Assembly: GCA_028386065.3 (NCBI GenBank) | Contig: JAKUCV010007354.1 | Span: 1 to 64,000 of the forward strand | DNA from: Turnera subulata | Lineage: Eukaryota; Streptophyta; Magnoliopsida; Malpighiales; Passifloraceae | Direction of reading: 5' to 3' | Length of the DNA: 64,000 nt | Shown: one piece after another, positions 34,001-48,700 of the stretch | Layout of the letters: each line of letters opens with the position of its first letter | How positions within the stretch are numbered: position 1 is the first letter of the stretch | Notes under the pieces: model-generated | Database searches by the model: none | The model's input: the letters and a program-made list of their open reading frames with translations, nothing else | What the model was told of the DNA's origin: nothing | Program-made: the position numbers and the translations under genes

Positions 34001-36140
34001 TATTGATGTTGTTGTTGCCGGATTTGGCTTCACGGATTTTGATTGCTCTTCTGGTGGCTTTGTGTGTTGGGTGTTTGTGGTGTTGTGGATGGTGGCTCGG
34101 GTTTGTGTTGATAATGGTGGGATTGGCCGGATTCGTGTTCACCGGCGTGGACTTGTGCTTCTGTTCTGTGGTGTTCTGGCGCGGGTGTGGCTCGGGTCGA
34201 TGGATGAGTTTTGGTGGCGTTGCTCCTAGGTTGTTGATGCGGTGGTTTGACTGTCAGTCTCCGGTCGTGGACAGTGGAGTTGTTGCTGCGGGTTCTGTTC
34301 CGGGCAGCAAGGCCTAGGCTGGGTTGAGGGTGAGGGAAAGAGATAGAATTGGGGAATTGGAGGAGGAGCAGAAGCGAGGAGCATGGGGGAAGGAAGAGGA
34401 AAAAGAAAAGAGACAAAAAAGAAGAAGAAAAAAAAAAAGAGAAGAAAAAATGATAACGGGGAAGAGGAGGAGGAAAAATAAAAAAAAAAAAGAGAAAAAA
34501 ACTAATATCTCTTTATCTCTTCTTTATTTTTTTTATTTTTTGTTTGAATTTTATTTAATTTTATGTTGATATAAATTTAATGAAAAAATGGACGGACAAG
34601 ATTAAAACACGTGGCGTCGATCGATGGCTTCCGTTAGTACAACTGACGGAACTCATGGGCACATGGACGGAAGCACCGATTGGAACGAAATTAGGAGTTC
34701 AGGTGGTGAATTGACGAAAAAAAAAGTTTGAGTGGTTCCTGGAAAATAAACCTGAATTCAGGGGGTCCAAACGTAATTAACCCCAACATTATTAGAGGTA
34801 GGTGATTTTGTGCATTTTTAGTCAGCTATGAGTCTAAAGAGGCAATTACTGTGGTAACAGTGAAGTAAGAGTAGAGGGGCTGGAAACTCTAGATTATCTT
34901 GACAATCTATGCCAGAAAGAGCGCTTCACGGAACAAGGAAACACATTGACATTTGAAACTGAGGTAATATATATATGTTCTTCTGTCTTAATTACTTCTC
35001 AAATTGTAAGTCATGTACCTTAATTTTCAGAGTGGTCTTTCCTTTCTAATACTTTTTGATACTAACAAGAAATGTATTTTTTTCACCCTTTTTTCTGGGT
35101 GGGATACAAAAATGGATTGTTTTATGAGCTGAGGAAAATGCTTCCCTATCTGCAGATAGATCGTGTGTATCTTAGTTCTTCAGATGTTGCTGTTTTTGAT
35201 CACGAAAAAAAGAGGACATTTGCCATACGGAAAGAAGGACTTCCAGATGTTGGTAGGCCCATTTCCTCTCCAGTTTCTGAAAACATCATTAAAAAAAAAA
35301 ATTGTTCAAAGATCTTCTTCATCTGAAAAGAGTCTGGGAATGTTTTCCCATGAACATAAACAAACCTGTAAACACTGGAAAGTGGAGACATGTACATATG
35401 AGAGCATTTTCTATTTAGATGTTACCTCCATTTTCTATTCCAAGAGAAGCAACAAGTAGAAGCAAACTCCTGCTTGTGCCTGAGAAGTCTTAATTAGAAG
35501 TTGTTGCTTCTTTTCTTGATGGGGTCAATAGGAAAACAGAAAAAAAAATGGAAAATAAAAACCTACTTGATTAGGCCTTAATGAACTTTTTCCAGGACCT
35601 CTCGTTATGATTATGCTCGCAGTGTCTGTTACCCTTGACTTGAATGGCTCTTTTCTGATTCATGATTATTGATTGATATTTTCTTCTGACATTTTATACT
35701 AACCTAGCAACTTTTTTGGTGAAGAATTAACACTAAACATCATAGAAGCAAGTTTAAAAAGCCTATGATACCTCGACATTCACAACTGGATTAAGTCACT
35801 ATTGTTCTGCTGCCATTTTCTGTGGCTCATATATAAGCTGCAATAAACTTTTTTGGATCTGCAATTTTTACAGTACAAGAAGTCACATGTGATCATGATA
35901 ATTTTTTGTCCCCCCTACAATGATGGTCTTTGAGCACTTAAGTCTATTTTGTCCTTTGCTTCCAAAATAGTTGTCTGGAACCCATGGGAAAAGAAATCCA
36001 AGTCCTTGCCAGATTTTGGAGATGAAGAGTACAAACAGATGCTCTGCATTGATGGTGCAGCAATTGAGAAACCAATTACACTGAAGCCAGGTGAGGAGTG
36101 GACAGGCCGCTTGGAACTCTCTGTCATCTCTTCAAGTTGA
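31073..36140 (+). CDS. Glucose-6-phosphate 1-epimerase-like (aldose-1-epimerase family)
   Basis: Eight coding exons: 31073-31186, 31364-31438, 31568-31624, 31712-31875, 32216-32350, 34861-34963, 35156-35252 and 35971-36140, giving 304 residues, normal for the plant D-hexose-6-phosphate mutarotase (apospory-associated protein C-like) group. The family interconverts alpha and beta anomers of glucose-6-phosphate. Visible features are [11 protein letters not shown], the block [23 protein letters not shown], a histidine in AYHTYL (H173, the catalytic-base region), [18 protein letters not shown], and [19 protein letters not shown]. The position equivalent to the family's catalytic Glu after CV/CI is Asp here (D276), which I believe also occurs in close plant homologues. 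No transit peptide or membrane segment is obvious. Intron 5 (32351-34860) contains a 2-kb Mutator-like element that ends 67 bp before the exon 6 boundary; the reading frame is unaffected. Confidence 0.93.
32792..33036 (+). repeat. Left terminal inverted repeat of Pack-MULE
   Basis: Matches the reverse complement of 34540-34784 with only scattered differences (by eye above 90% identity). It contains TGAATTCAGG, a T-tract followed by CGTCAATTCACC, and GTTCCGTCAGTTGTACTAAC. Confidence 0.9.
33551..34006 (+). pseudogene. Captured AP2/ERF (DREB-type) transcription factor, broken
   Basis: One continuous frame of 152 codons from ATG 33551 to the stop at 34004-34006, interrupted by an in-frame TAA at codon 71 (33761-33763). 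An AP2 domain spans about residues 42-103: [27 protein letters not shown], then after the stop [20 protein letters not shown] and [12 protein letters not shown]. Next comes [15 protein letters not shown], an extension typical of DREB A-4/A-5-like ERFs. The Val and Glu that mark DREBs in the second strand (KWV...REP) are kept. Damage includes YRG to YRR, SEI to SKI, and WLGTF replaced by W-stop-DLF. The GC content is higher than the surroundings. No intron is seen. It lies inside a Mutator-like element, so it is a transposed copy; a functional product is unlikely. Confidence 0.88.
34540..34784 (-). repeat. Right terminal inverted repeat of Pack-MULE
   Basis: Inverse partner of 32792-33036. It ends AATTAACCCC at 34784, directly followed by the AACATTATT target duplication. 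Confidence 0.9.
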
Positions 36141-39031
36141 TGAAGGAACATACATAACTTCAAGTTCTTCAAAAACTAAACCTACATTGATTGCTGGTTA
36201 TTTGCCTCATCCATATTAGCATATTAATTAATTTGTATTATTGATTGTAGAACTAAATATTACCATGGAGTTACCTTCTAAAGTGAGGGTCATGACAACG
36301 AACCTTTTCTAATGTCACATGGAGAAATTTGGTTTTAATGTTTCTCCACCGTGGCTTGACAAGTATGTAACCTCAAAACATATTTTCCACCAAGAAGTTT
36401 GTAGTATATAGATATTGTTTTGTATCTATTCTGTATTCTGTAAAAATGATACTATATTCTTTGCAATATATTCAGCGAGAGGTGTTAATCTCTATGTGAA
36501 ACAGCCTACTTCCAAAATAGTAATTGTTACTCTTTATTTTAAAATCAATGTTGACTTTTTTATGGGAAAAAAAGGTCAAACTGAATTCACCTCTTGATAA
36601 AAAAAAGAGAAATTATAGTCAGGGATTCAGGATATCCAGAAAAAAAAAAAAGTACTAATAAGGGATTTGCTTATTGAAAAAGACAAATGAAGAATCTTTT
36701 CCAAAAACTGCGAACTGAAGAGGTATATCTTAAGACAGGTAAACAATCAGCCAGCAAATTTTGTTCTGTGCATCACTTTCAAGCCCCATCTACATTTAAT
36801 GTGAAGAGTCCCAAAATGAAATAATTCTACCCCCATCACATGATTTATCTATTTGTGTCATCAAATCCGATATTGTTTAGAATACTAAACAAAAACCTAA
36901 ACTTCCATTAATGATGATGGGGAAGTATGATCTAGAATAGCACAAGTGTAACGTGCAAATGTAGTTCTTGGTGATCCAAATCTCATTTGCACAAGCAAGT
37001 TCAAGGATTCTTTGGTTTTTGTTATTTTGATCTGATAAGTATTCTAACCAGAGCCTTTAATTTTTACAGTGTATGTGAATTCGAACTGATAAAATTGCCA
37101 AGGCATTACTTGAACCTGACCATTATGGTATTCTACTTCTACACCATTTGTTTTTGTAGCAGACATCATCTTTCAAGTTTTGCGCTACTCTGGCTTATTC
37201 TTGCTCCTCTTTTCTACTACCATTTTCTATTTATATGTATTAGGTTCTCAATTCATGAATCTCAAGACTCAATCCATAATGATTTTGGGTAATATGGGAT
37301 GGTATATAACTTGACAAAGCAAGTGAAAACTAAACTAGCTAAGAATTTATTTGAATCACACACCCTTATGGTACTCTACTTCTACATCTCTATCTTATTC
37401 TTACTTTTCTTTTATATCATTTTTCTATTTATATGTATTAGGATCTCAAATCATGAATCTCAAGAATCGAAATTTAACCAAAGGAGATGTACTTAGCCTA
37501 ATTAGGAACTTTGTACTAGCCAAAGAAATGTCCAATAATATGCTTGATGACTATGAAAACTAACACGTAATCTGATTTAAATCTCTCTCTATTTCCTTTT
37601 TCTTATTTCCTCCTAAATGTCAACTGCAAATGGCCAAATAATTAGGCCTTGGCTACTAATTCTAGAAAGATGATAGTATCAAATTAGTAACTCATAAACC
37701 AGCCCAAACTTCAGTACCATTATCCAAATCCAATGGACCACCACCTAAAAGAGCCACCTAAATCAACGGCCACCACCCCATCATCACCTTACCAGCAATC
37801 ACGATCCACAAAAACTCAAAAACCCTAAACGGGGCCCCGCACCACATCCTGATCTCTCACCAGAATAAAACGACACAACATAATTGCCCGACATGAATAC
37901 CTTTCCTTACAGTTCAACAACATTAAATCCCGGTCCCCACCTCACCATCCCTACCCATCTGCCACGTCACTCAACCCCGTTCTCCGTCATTTTTCTCCAC
38001 CACCACCAGAACATAAACCCTACTCCTACACTCATTAAAAACACACTCTTTTTTTTTTTCAGTTACTAAAAACCCATGAAAATAGCCGTTAATTATTAAA
38101 TTCTAACAACTACAAGACTCATGGAATTCTTTCTTATTCCCTTTTTACAGTTTTGGCATTTAGTGTCTTATAAATATAAATAGATAGAGTGGGAAAAAAA
38201 AATCAGAGTAAAAAAAGTAGTAGTGTTAAACAGTGGGTCACTTACACTCTCTCTTCTCCGTTTCAAGCACTTTTGTTTGAGTACTGCAGAATTCGTGCCA
38301 CTTTAGTCAGATTTCAAGGTTCAGCTCAAAAAAACCCAAAAAAAAGCCCCATTGCCAAGTAAGTTCTTTTGCATTTCTCTCTCCAAAGAAATGTACTTTA
38401 ACTTGTATGGTACTTCCTCCTTCTTTGGGCTTTTGTATTAAAATATTCTGTCACTAAAGCTGCTGTCTTTTGTTTAAAATTTTCTCGGATCTTTTAAGAG
38501 GGTTTTGGTTTCAGGGTTGGCTTTGTTTTAGATCTGAGGATCGAGGTGTAGTGTAGTGAGTGACTAAAGTGGGCATCTTTTGCTGTTTTTTTTTTTTTTT
38601 TTTTTGTCTTGTTGAGGTTTTGGGGTTCTCGGGAGAGAAGTAAAAGCAAAGAAACAAAAAGAGAAGCCTGAATTTTGGTGAAGGAATTTCGCTTTAATAC
38701 AAAAATGGGATTGCAAGTCCAACTTTTTGACCAAAACCCCTTATTCAAAGCCTGTAAAGACTCATGCTTTGATGTTTAAAATTACCCAGAGTCGCCTTCA
38801 CTTTTATGGACAAGTACCTTGGAATCTGGCCTTCTCTCTTTTCCCTCGTTTCTTCACATTCTGTGTTCAATTTTTTAAATTGTAGTACTTTTTTTCAATA
38901 TTTTAATGGAGTTATCGGCTTCCTTTTGTCTTGAGCAGAAAACCAGATACAGAGAACGTGTGAGAGGGTAGCGCAAGCAACACTCAAGCAAGCAGAAACA
39001 GCTCGTTTTAGCTTCAAGGTGTTAGCTTTCG
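36141..39031. other. Intergenic region, epimerase 3' side to receptor-kinase leader
   Basis: Epimerase 3' UTR, then AT-rich DNA without genes. A diverged direct duplication is visible at about 37105-37270 and 37340-37460 (shared TTTCTATTTATATGTATTAGG and ATGAATCTCAAGA). A telo-box-like AAACCCTAAA lies near 37820. From about 38200 the leader of the receptor-like kinase begins, with a probable leader intron from 38359 to 38938. Confidence 0.5.
38169..38176 (+). promoter_or_regulatory. Putative TATA box of the receptor-like kinase gene
   Basis: TATAAATA followed by TAAATAG, about 190 bp before a splice donor (GCCAA/GTAAGT at 38359) that would start a leader intron ending at 38938, 93 bp before the ATG. 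The region between TATA and donor is CT-rich and fits a noncoding exon. Confidence 0.55.
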
Positions 39032-41436
39032 ATGGAAGTTGGGCACATTTTCCCCTCCATTCTGTTGGTGGGCCTGGTTTTGCTTCAAGTGAATGCAGAC
39101 CTTGGTGAGGATAGGCAAGCCTTGCTTGAATTTGTCAAAAAATTGCCTCACTCACGCTCATTAAACTGGAAGGAGAGCTCTCCAGTATGCAATAACTGGA
39201 CTGGCGTCACTTGCAATGAAGATAGGTCTCGTGTAATAGCTGTCAGATTGCCTGGTGTTGGATTTCAGGGCTCCATTCCCCCAAGCACTCTCAGTCGTTT
39301 ATCGGCATTGCAGGTTTTGAGTCTTAGATCCAACGGTATCACTGGGGGTTTCCCTGATGATTTCTTCAATCTAAAGAACTTGTCTTTTCTTTATCTTCAA
39401 TATAACAAGTTATCTGGGCCATTGCCTGCTAATTTCTCTGTCTGGCATAATCTCACTATTGTGAATCTGTCCAACAATCGTTTCAATGGCAGTATCCCTA
39501 GTTCATTTTTGAATCTGACTCGACTTGCTGCTTTGAATCTTGCAAACAACTCACTTTCTGGTGAAATCCCGGATCTCAATTTGCCCAGTTTGCAGCAGCT
39601 AAACTTGTCCAACAATAACTTTACTGGTAGTATACCAATGTCACTTAGAAGATTCCCTAATTCTGTTTTCGCTGGTAACAACATTCCTTTTGAAAGTTCC
39701 CCTCCTGTTTCACCTGTTCTTGCACCATCAACTGTGCCTTCTCCAAACTCTAGGAATGCTAGGGGCCTTAGTGAGGCAGCAGTGCTTGGGATTATAATTG
39801 CTGCCAGTATTTTGGGCCTTGTGGCGTTTGTTTTCTTGATAATTGTTTACTGCTCAAGGAAAAAGAGCAAGGAGGATGAATACTCTGCGAAGTTTCAGAA
39901 GGGAGGAATGTCTCCAGAGAAAGTAGTTTCGAGGACTCAAGATGCTAATAATAGATTGACATTCTTTGAGGGATGTAGCTATGCATTTGATTTGGAGGAT
40001 TTATTGAGAGCATCTGCTGAGGTATTGGGAAAGGGTACATTTGGTATGGCTTACAAGGCGGTACTAGAAGATGCTACCACAGTGGTGGTGAAGAGGTTGA
40101 AAGAAGTGAATGTTGGGAAGCGAGATTTTGAGCAGCAAATGGAGGTTGTTGGAAGTATTAAGCACGAGAATGTGGTTGAGCTAAAGGCATTTTACTATTC
40201 CAAAGACGAGAAGCTGATGGTATATGATTACTATAGTCAAGGGAGCGTTTCTGCTATGCTGCATGGTATGCTTCTCTGTCCTTTGCTTCTCTTCGGTGTG
40301 ATAGTAGTTGGAATTTAGATATGATTTCTAATTTTGTTACTGCAATATCAAATTGATCATGACACAATTATTGTAGAGCATAGGTACACTTTCTGCTTCA
40401 GGTGTGACATAGCTTTGAGTGATCATATGAAAAGTTTGAGAACACTAAAGTGGAGGAAAGTTCAGCAGACATCATGGCATGATACTGTATATTCATGTTT
40501 ATGGAATCTCCATTGTTGCATCTGCTAGTCATTTAGTTCTGGAGGCAATTCCTGAGACATGAATGTGTAAGTTAGAGTGTCCAAATTAATTAAACTTTGC
40601 GAAGTGATGACTGTTGCCTGCCAAAAAGAGCAAGCATTCTCCTCAATCTTTTATTATTGTCTGAAAAATAGTTTCAGAACAGTAGTGATCATATCTGTCT
40701 TAATACGTAATATGTCATAGATGATTTGCCTTCACAAGTGACTTGTACATTGACCATTGAGTTTGCATGTCTACTACTGTGCATTTTAGGCAAAAGAGGA
40801 GGTGATAGGATTCCTCTCGATTGGGAGACCAGAATGAGAATTGCTATAGGTGCAGCAAGAGGCATTGCCCGCATCCATACAGAAAATGCTGGAAAGTTTG
40901 TCCACGGCAACATCAAATCCTCTAACATCTTTCTCAACTCACAAAGATATGGTTGTGTGTCTGATCTTGGCTTGTCCACTATAATGAGCCCGCTAGCCCC
41001 GCCTATATCTCGTGCTGCCGGATACCGTGCTCCGGAAGTGACAGATACCCGAAAAGCAGCACAGCCTTCTGATGTCTACAGCTTTGGAGTGGTATTATTA
41101 GAGCTTCTGACAGGAAAGTCTCCCATTCATACTACTGGTGGAGATGAGATTATCCACTTGGTCCGGTGGGTCCATTCGGTAGTGCGGGAGGAATGGACAG
41201 CTGAAGTGTTTGATGTGGAGCTGATGAGGTATCCAAATATAGAGGAAGAGATGGTGGAGATGCTACAGATTGCAATGTCTTGTGTGGTAAGAATGCCTGA
41301 TCAAAGACCTAAAATGTCAGATGTAGTGAAAATGATTGAAAATGTCAGGCAGCCCGAGACGGAGAACCAGCCATCATCCGGAAAGGGATCTGAAAGTTCC
41401 ACGCCACCGCCGCCAGCAATGGGAAGAGAATCGTGA
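39032..41436 (+). CDS. LRR receptor-like kinase, probably inactive (At4g23740-like)
   Basis: Two coding exons, 39032-40265 and 40790-41436, give 626 residues; the intron falls within the kinase domain, as in LRR-III kinases. Parts in order: signal peptide (1-22), LRRNT domain with paired Cys (53, 61), about five leucine-rich repeats (70-215), a Pro/Ser-rich juxtamembrane stretch, membrane segment (249-273), basic stop-transfer RKKSK, then a kinase-like domain (about 325-595). The glycine-rich loop is GKGTFG (333-338) and the ATP lysine is likely K354. The catalytic HRD is replaced by HGN (450-452) and DFG by DLG (470-472), so phosphotransfer is unlikely; such proteins usually signal through partners at the plasma membrane. 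The tail is Ser/Pro-rich. It most resembles Arabidopsis 'probable inactive receptor kinase' proteins. Confidence 0.93.
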
Positions 41437-42896
41437 TTGTGAACCATTTGACCTTCTTCTCTATTATTTCAATCTTTTTTTTTTTTTTGTTTCCTTCCTC
41501 ATGATTTGGTAGCTTAGCCTTCATCCAATTTGTCTTGTTTTTTCAATGAACAAATCCCTGGTAACACTTGTCTCATCTCAAAAGCCTACTGATGCAAAGC
41601 TTAGGTTAGCCATCGGTTTATCAGTGAGTTGTTCATGCCCGATAGAATGGTTAGATGCTGTAACAAATGGGCTATTCATGTCCTTAGAAGTGCAAAAGCT
41701 TTCCAGTTGTGCGTGTAATTAACCTACTAAAGCTTTGATTGGATGCTAAATTTTGCTGGTCTTTTCTTTAAAAATGTCATCTCTTAAACATTTACCTGAA
41801 TGTCTTCGAACCATAATCTAGAATTGTCTTCTCAAAATTGCAATTTCAGCCTATACAGGACTATGAACTGCGTAAACTAATAAACAACTCGGGAACTATT
41901 TATAACGTACACCGGCAAAACTGTCATGCTTTGAAGGAAAATTGGATTTCCCGAGTTGAAACTGTGTGGAAGCAAATAGCTGACAGCTTTACCTCAAAGG
42001 CCTACCATTATCAAGCCCATATGAGTGTTAGAAAGGGATCAGAACCGTAAATTGGACCCAGGAAGAGTATGAAGTTGTGCCTAAGCCTAGGGTAAGCGAA
42101 ACAGATTATAAGTGCGCTCTTTGATGCCCAACAACAGATTCGTTACCTGTAGTAGTAGCAACTGGACTACTTAATGTTCCTGGAACTGGAAGCTCATTTC
42201 TTTCCCTGTTTCAGCAACTTGTGCGTATTATATTCACTTCACCTGCTAAACCTTTGATTGGTTGCTGGTCTTTAAAAATTTCTTGTACTCTTACAAATTT
42301 CCCTGAATGGCTTCGAATTAGAAACTAGATCTAGCTGTCTTTTCAGCATTGCAAACTGGGGAGCCATAAATGTACCATCATATTTGTCTTGCTTTGGAAG
42401 AGAAAAGTAGATTTCCTTTTAAAATTTGGCTCGAATTTGGATTAGATTACTGAGCTAGTAATTGCATATTCGGCAACCATAGTTTACTGCTTCCCTAAAT
42501 TGAAAATGACGGGTTATCCGTAATTTTTTCAAGATTAGATAACAACGTAACTGTATATATTATCCATAACATTAACATCCATTAAACCCCAAATTGTGTG
42601 GATAAAAACATCAATCCGTTATCATTACCATTTGTTGCATTATAAATTATCCAAGTAAAGCACCTGCACCACAATATTATTTGGATGCATTTGGGATAAA
42701 TAGAATACAATTAATAATTTACTAACAAAAGGAAAAAAAAAAAGATCTAATCTACAACAATTTTCAAGGGCCACAACTGAGGAGGATTAAAAACAAGAAT
42801 AGACGTACTTTTAAAGTGTAAATCACTGTAGATAAGACCGCGTTTGTTTGTCCTGGTAAGAAAGAAAGAAAGAAACGCATTTTTAGTTTTTACTTT
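41437..42896. other. Intergenic region between receptor kinase and E2 gene
   Basis: 3' UTR of the kinase gene, then spacer. Two diverged copies of a stretch (about 41705-41860 and 42218-42360; shared 'CTAAA-CTTTGATTGG-TGCT...CCTGAATG-CTTCGAA') indicate an old tandem duplication. No gene is supported. Confidence 0.5.
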
Positions 42897-42905
42897 TATA
42901 AAAAC
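42897..42905 (+). promoter_or_regulatory. Putative TATA box of the E2 gene
   Basis: TATAAAAAC about 25-30 bp upstream of a (CT)n-rich start of transcription region. A leader intron follows (donor 43044, acceptor ending 43233), a common arrangement in plant UBC8/28-type genes. Confidence 0.55.
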
Positions 42906-42924
42906 CCGCATTTCTCGTATCGCA

Positions 42925-42970
42925 CTTTCTTCTCTCTCTCTCTCTCTCCCTCTCCCTCTCCCTCTCCCTC
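42925..42970 (+). repeat. CT-rich microsatellite in the E2 gene leader
   Basis: A run of (TC)n followed by several CTCCCT units, in the expected 5' leader. Such pyrimidine tracts are frequent at strong plant promoters. Confidence 0.85.
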
Positions 42971-43264
42971 ACATTTCGTTTTCTCCCATTTTCTCAGAAT
43001 CTAAATAATAAAAATCACCACCGGCTAGGAGGATCTCTCTCAGGTAACCGTTTTTTCTTCTTTTTTGTTATCTCCTCCGGTTTTTCTCTTTCCTTTTTTT
43101 TTTTCACGATTATTCATCGCTCGATTTGATTTTCGTTGACTTACATTCAAAATGAGACGGGGAATTGTGGTTTGAAGAAGAAGAGAGTGGGGTGGCTGAT
43201 TTTGCCGTGTCTGTGATGATTTTTGCTTTCTAGGGATTTTGGTTTTGATTTCAAGTGTTTTGCG

Positions 43265-45716
<2,452 letters not shown>

Positions 45717-48700
45717 TAGTGCGCTGCTCTGTGTGTGATAGGGAGGGCTTCTTTCCTTGTGGCTTTGGTCTTTAACTATTATGTAAGAATGAAGGAGTGT
45801 GCCTCTTATAAGTGGACCAAAAGGGGGAGGTCTGATTAATGCCCTCCTTAAACACATTTGTTGCTTTTAATTGTTTGTATGGAAAATTGTCTTTAGAACT
45901 TTTGCAAACTGTTTTATCCTCTTGACCTGTCTCAACTCTTAACCCAACTCTCGCCTTTGGCGGAATCATCAATCATGGATGTCAAACTCTGTGATCTCGT
46001 CTGGAAATCGCATCTAATTGAAGCATTAAGTTTCTGTGGTGAGAAAATAAGCCTAGTAGCTTGCTTGACGAAGAATTCGTTGCTGCTTAGCGCAATCTGT
46101 AAATGATAATGTTAAAGCTTATCTGATCTAAATTTTCGGGGAAAGTGGTGCTTAATGGTAGATTATGTTCTTTCCACCCATGTAAACAAAGACTTAAATT
46201 GTATGAGAATGGCCAAGTAATAGTAATACCGAGCTGCAGTCGAGCACACCACATGGATAAATCGAAGAATATAGAACTTTGGTAAAGGTAACGCACGTTA
46301 AACTTTATGAATTAAGTCTCTTTCTCGGAAGATGTTGAAGTTCTTTTGCTTTCTCTAGAAAAAATGAAAGTGGAATAATACGAAAGTGACTAGAAGCCGT
46401 AAAAAGGTCCCGTTATTTGCACGACAATTTTTTGAAAGGCAAGCAGCACTATCGAAAATCTGTAAAGGAAAAGCGTGCTTAAACAGTAGGGGCATTGAAC
46501 TCCTGGACTGGGCCTGTTAGACCCAGCAATCCCCTTCCCTCACAAAACTCAAAAGACTGGCAGAAATGAAATCAAATCCTTTTAGCGCAGAGAATGAAAA
46601 TGACTGGAAACTAACCAATTCAATCACCGAGTGAAAGCAAAAACAGGATTTATAATCCTTGGGTTTTTTGCCAGAAAACTGATGGGTTAAATACTACCAA
46701 ATCTTCTAGAAATAGCAATCTGCATGACAATAGCGACTAGTCCTATACCATTAATCTATCGGAGAGGGGGAGTTATATATTTATGTCCATAAGTAGCTTG
46801 TTTGGTTATTTTTCGTTGACAAGCCAGATCTTCAGAATTCGGATGTTGATATTTCAAGCTTATAGTGGTCATGGCAAATTTATGGGGTTTTGTGTTTACA
46901 TAGATTCTATTAGGTTGTAAGTTTGCACGAAACTGGCAATTGAAAGCCCGTGGTGTTCTTTCCCTTTGCAGCTCATTGAATATGAAGCCCAAGTACCAAA
47001 TGGTTTTTCGTTCAAAATCCAATGTACCCAATTACGCTAACGATGACAGTAACAAGTCAAGGGCGTGGCTACAAAAAAACCAATTTCAAGAAAGTTCAAT
47101 TTCCTGGTCGGGCATACATTTACTCTGGGTTTGAATTTGGTCAGAACCGTAGACCAATCGTGTAGTATCATCTTTTTTTGCTATAAAAAGACATTGTGCC
47201 CATAAAAACATGAGTGGACTGTGGCTACTGGCTGGGCTAACAAGCCTACAATACACCTAGGAGACAGGCCTATACTGTTCATTAAAAGAAGCCTACTACA
47301 TGACGTTCGTGTACCGTTAAAGACTTGGAGCTAAATATTGTCAGTTTCTAGCATCCATATAGCCAAACCTTCTTGTACATGTTCTATTTAGGCTTTTTAA
47401 GCTCCAGGGAGTGAAAAGGTGTTCAATAGTGTCATTTTTATAGCCCTTACATGCATTGTTTTTAAAAGAGAAAACAAAAAAAGTAATACTAGTAGCAGGC
47501 TGTCCTTATGGAAATCAATGGCTATATTTAGCTCTATTGTTAGTTAATGAAAGGTCGGTTGCTAGGCACTACTACCAAGTAAACCCTTAATTTACGTCCT
47601 CTGTGTGTGCCTGGCAGCAACCCAGCCATACTAAAATATGCATAATTTTTTTTAAAAAAAAATTTATGCATGTATTCTCAAATTTAAAATATGTAAGTAG
47701 GTATTATGTTAGTTTAAAACAAGATAACTAAACATTGAATCTACGACACTTAAGGTGTGTGGCCTAGTTTTGAGATCAATGTACAGCCAAGAGGTGTTAG
47801 CAAGTCATTCTACCTAATTTGATAAATCCATTTAGCGAACTTTAAAAATTCATCCATTGAGATAGAGAGTCTTACATACACATTAGTTTATAATTACTAT
47901 GTACTGTGGAAGAACATGATTTTACTTTGGTCTAAGACCGACTTCTAAAAAATATACTGAATGATGTACTACTTGCTAATTGTCCGTAGCGTAACGCTTG
48001 TTTGTGTGTTTTTTTAACTAGTTTGTTGACTTCGTGCAATTAAAAGTCGAAGAGAAAATAAAGAAATTTAAGCACGTATCCTAAACATAAATGTGTGATT
48101 CTATGGTACTTCAATAGAAAAAAAAAATTATAAAAAAAAGCAGAAAATATCATTAGGTTGGTCCTAGGTCGATGAATTTTTGAGAGATAAATCAATTAAT
48201 TTATTAATTAATAAATAAAAAATGTGGATTTCACTCCCTATAAGATAATTTGTTTTTCAAAAAATAGGTTGGGCTAGTGTCAAAGGGTAAAATCTACACT
48301 AGATGTATCATCTGCCGATCAAGCATGCCTTACCGCAAGCAAATACTACGTGCACAGGATCGTCAACCGACCAATGTTTATGCATCGAATACCAAGACGA
48401 ACAAACATTGTCACAAAAATTAAATTCAAGTATCATTCAATTTCCTGTTCTGGTTTACATTAATTACTACTCAGATCTTGTTCAGAAGAGGATGGTGAAG
48501 CAGTAGCAAGCACTATATATATTTGTCATGGGTCACCCGGATAATATGGAGTCAAATGCAATATCTCTACAATTTTCTTTACCCTCCATTAAGAAAGAAA
48601 CAACATAAAGCGAATGAAATTGAAAGATTAGTTGTATTCAGTTTAATTAATTCAATCTCCACGGGGCACACTGACCCATGTCTCTTTTTGTCTAGTAATT

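Larger units (their letters stand above)
32783..34793. mobile_element. Pack-MULE (Mutator-like element carrying an ERF gene), with TSDs
   Basis: The element proper is 32792-34784 (1,993 bp). AACATTATT is found immediately outside both ends (32783-32791 and 34785-34793), a 9-bp target duplication as made by MuDR/MULE transposases. The ends are inverted repeats of about 245 bp, nearly identical, starting GGGTTAATTATGTTTGGACC on the left; the right end carries one extra G. A purine/pyrimidine-rich zone and a GCGAGGAGCATGGGG-like block continue the inverted symmetry to about 33290 and 34372. There is no transposase. The interior holds a broken AP2/ERF gene, so this is a gene-capturing, non-autonomous MULE lying in intron 5 of the epimerase gene. 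Confidence 0.93.

Noticed and set aside
40726..40789. Upstream extension of the second kinase exon
   Set aside because: The open frame runs back into the intron; the acceptor at 40788-40789 restores the conserved LHG-KRGGDR joint in correct phase.
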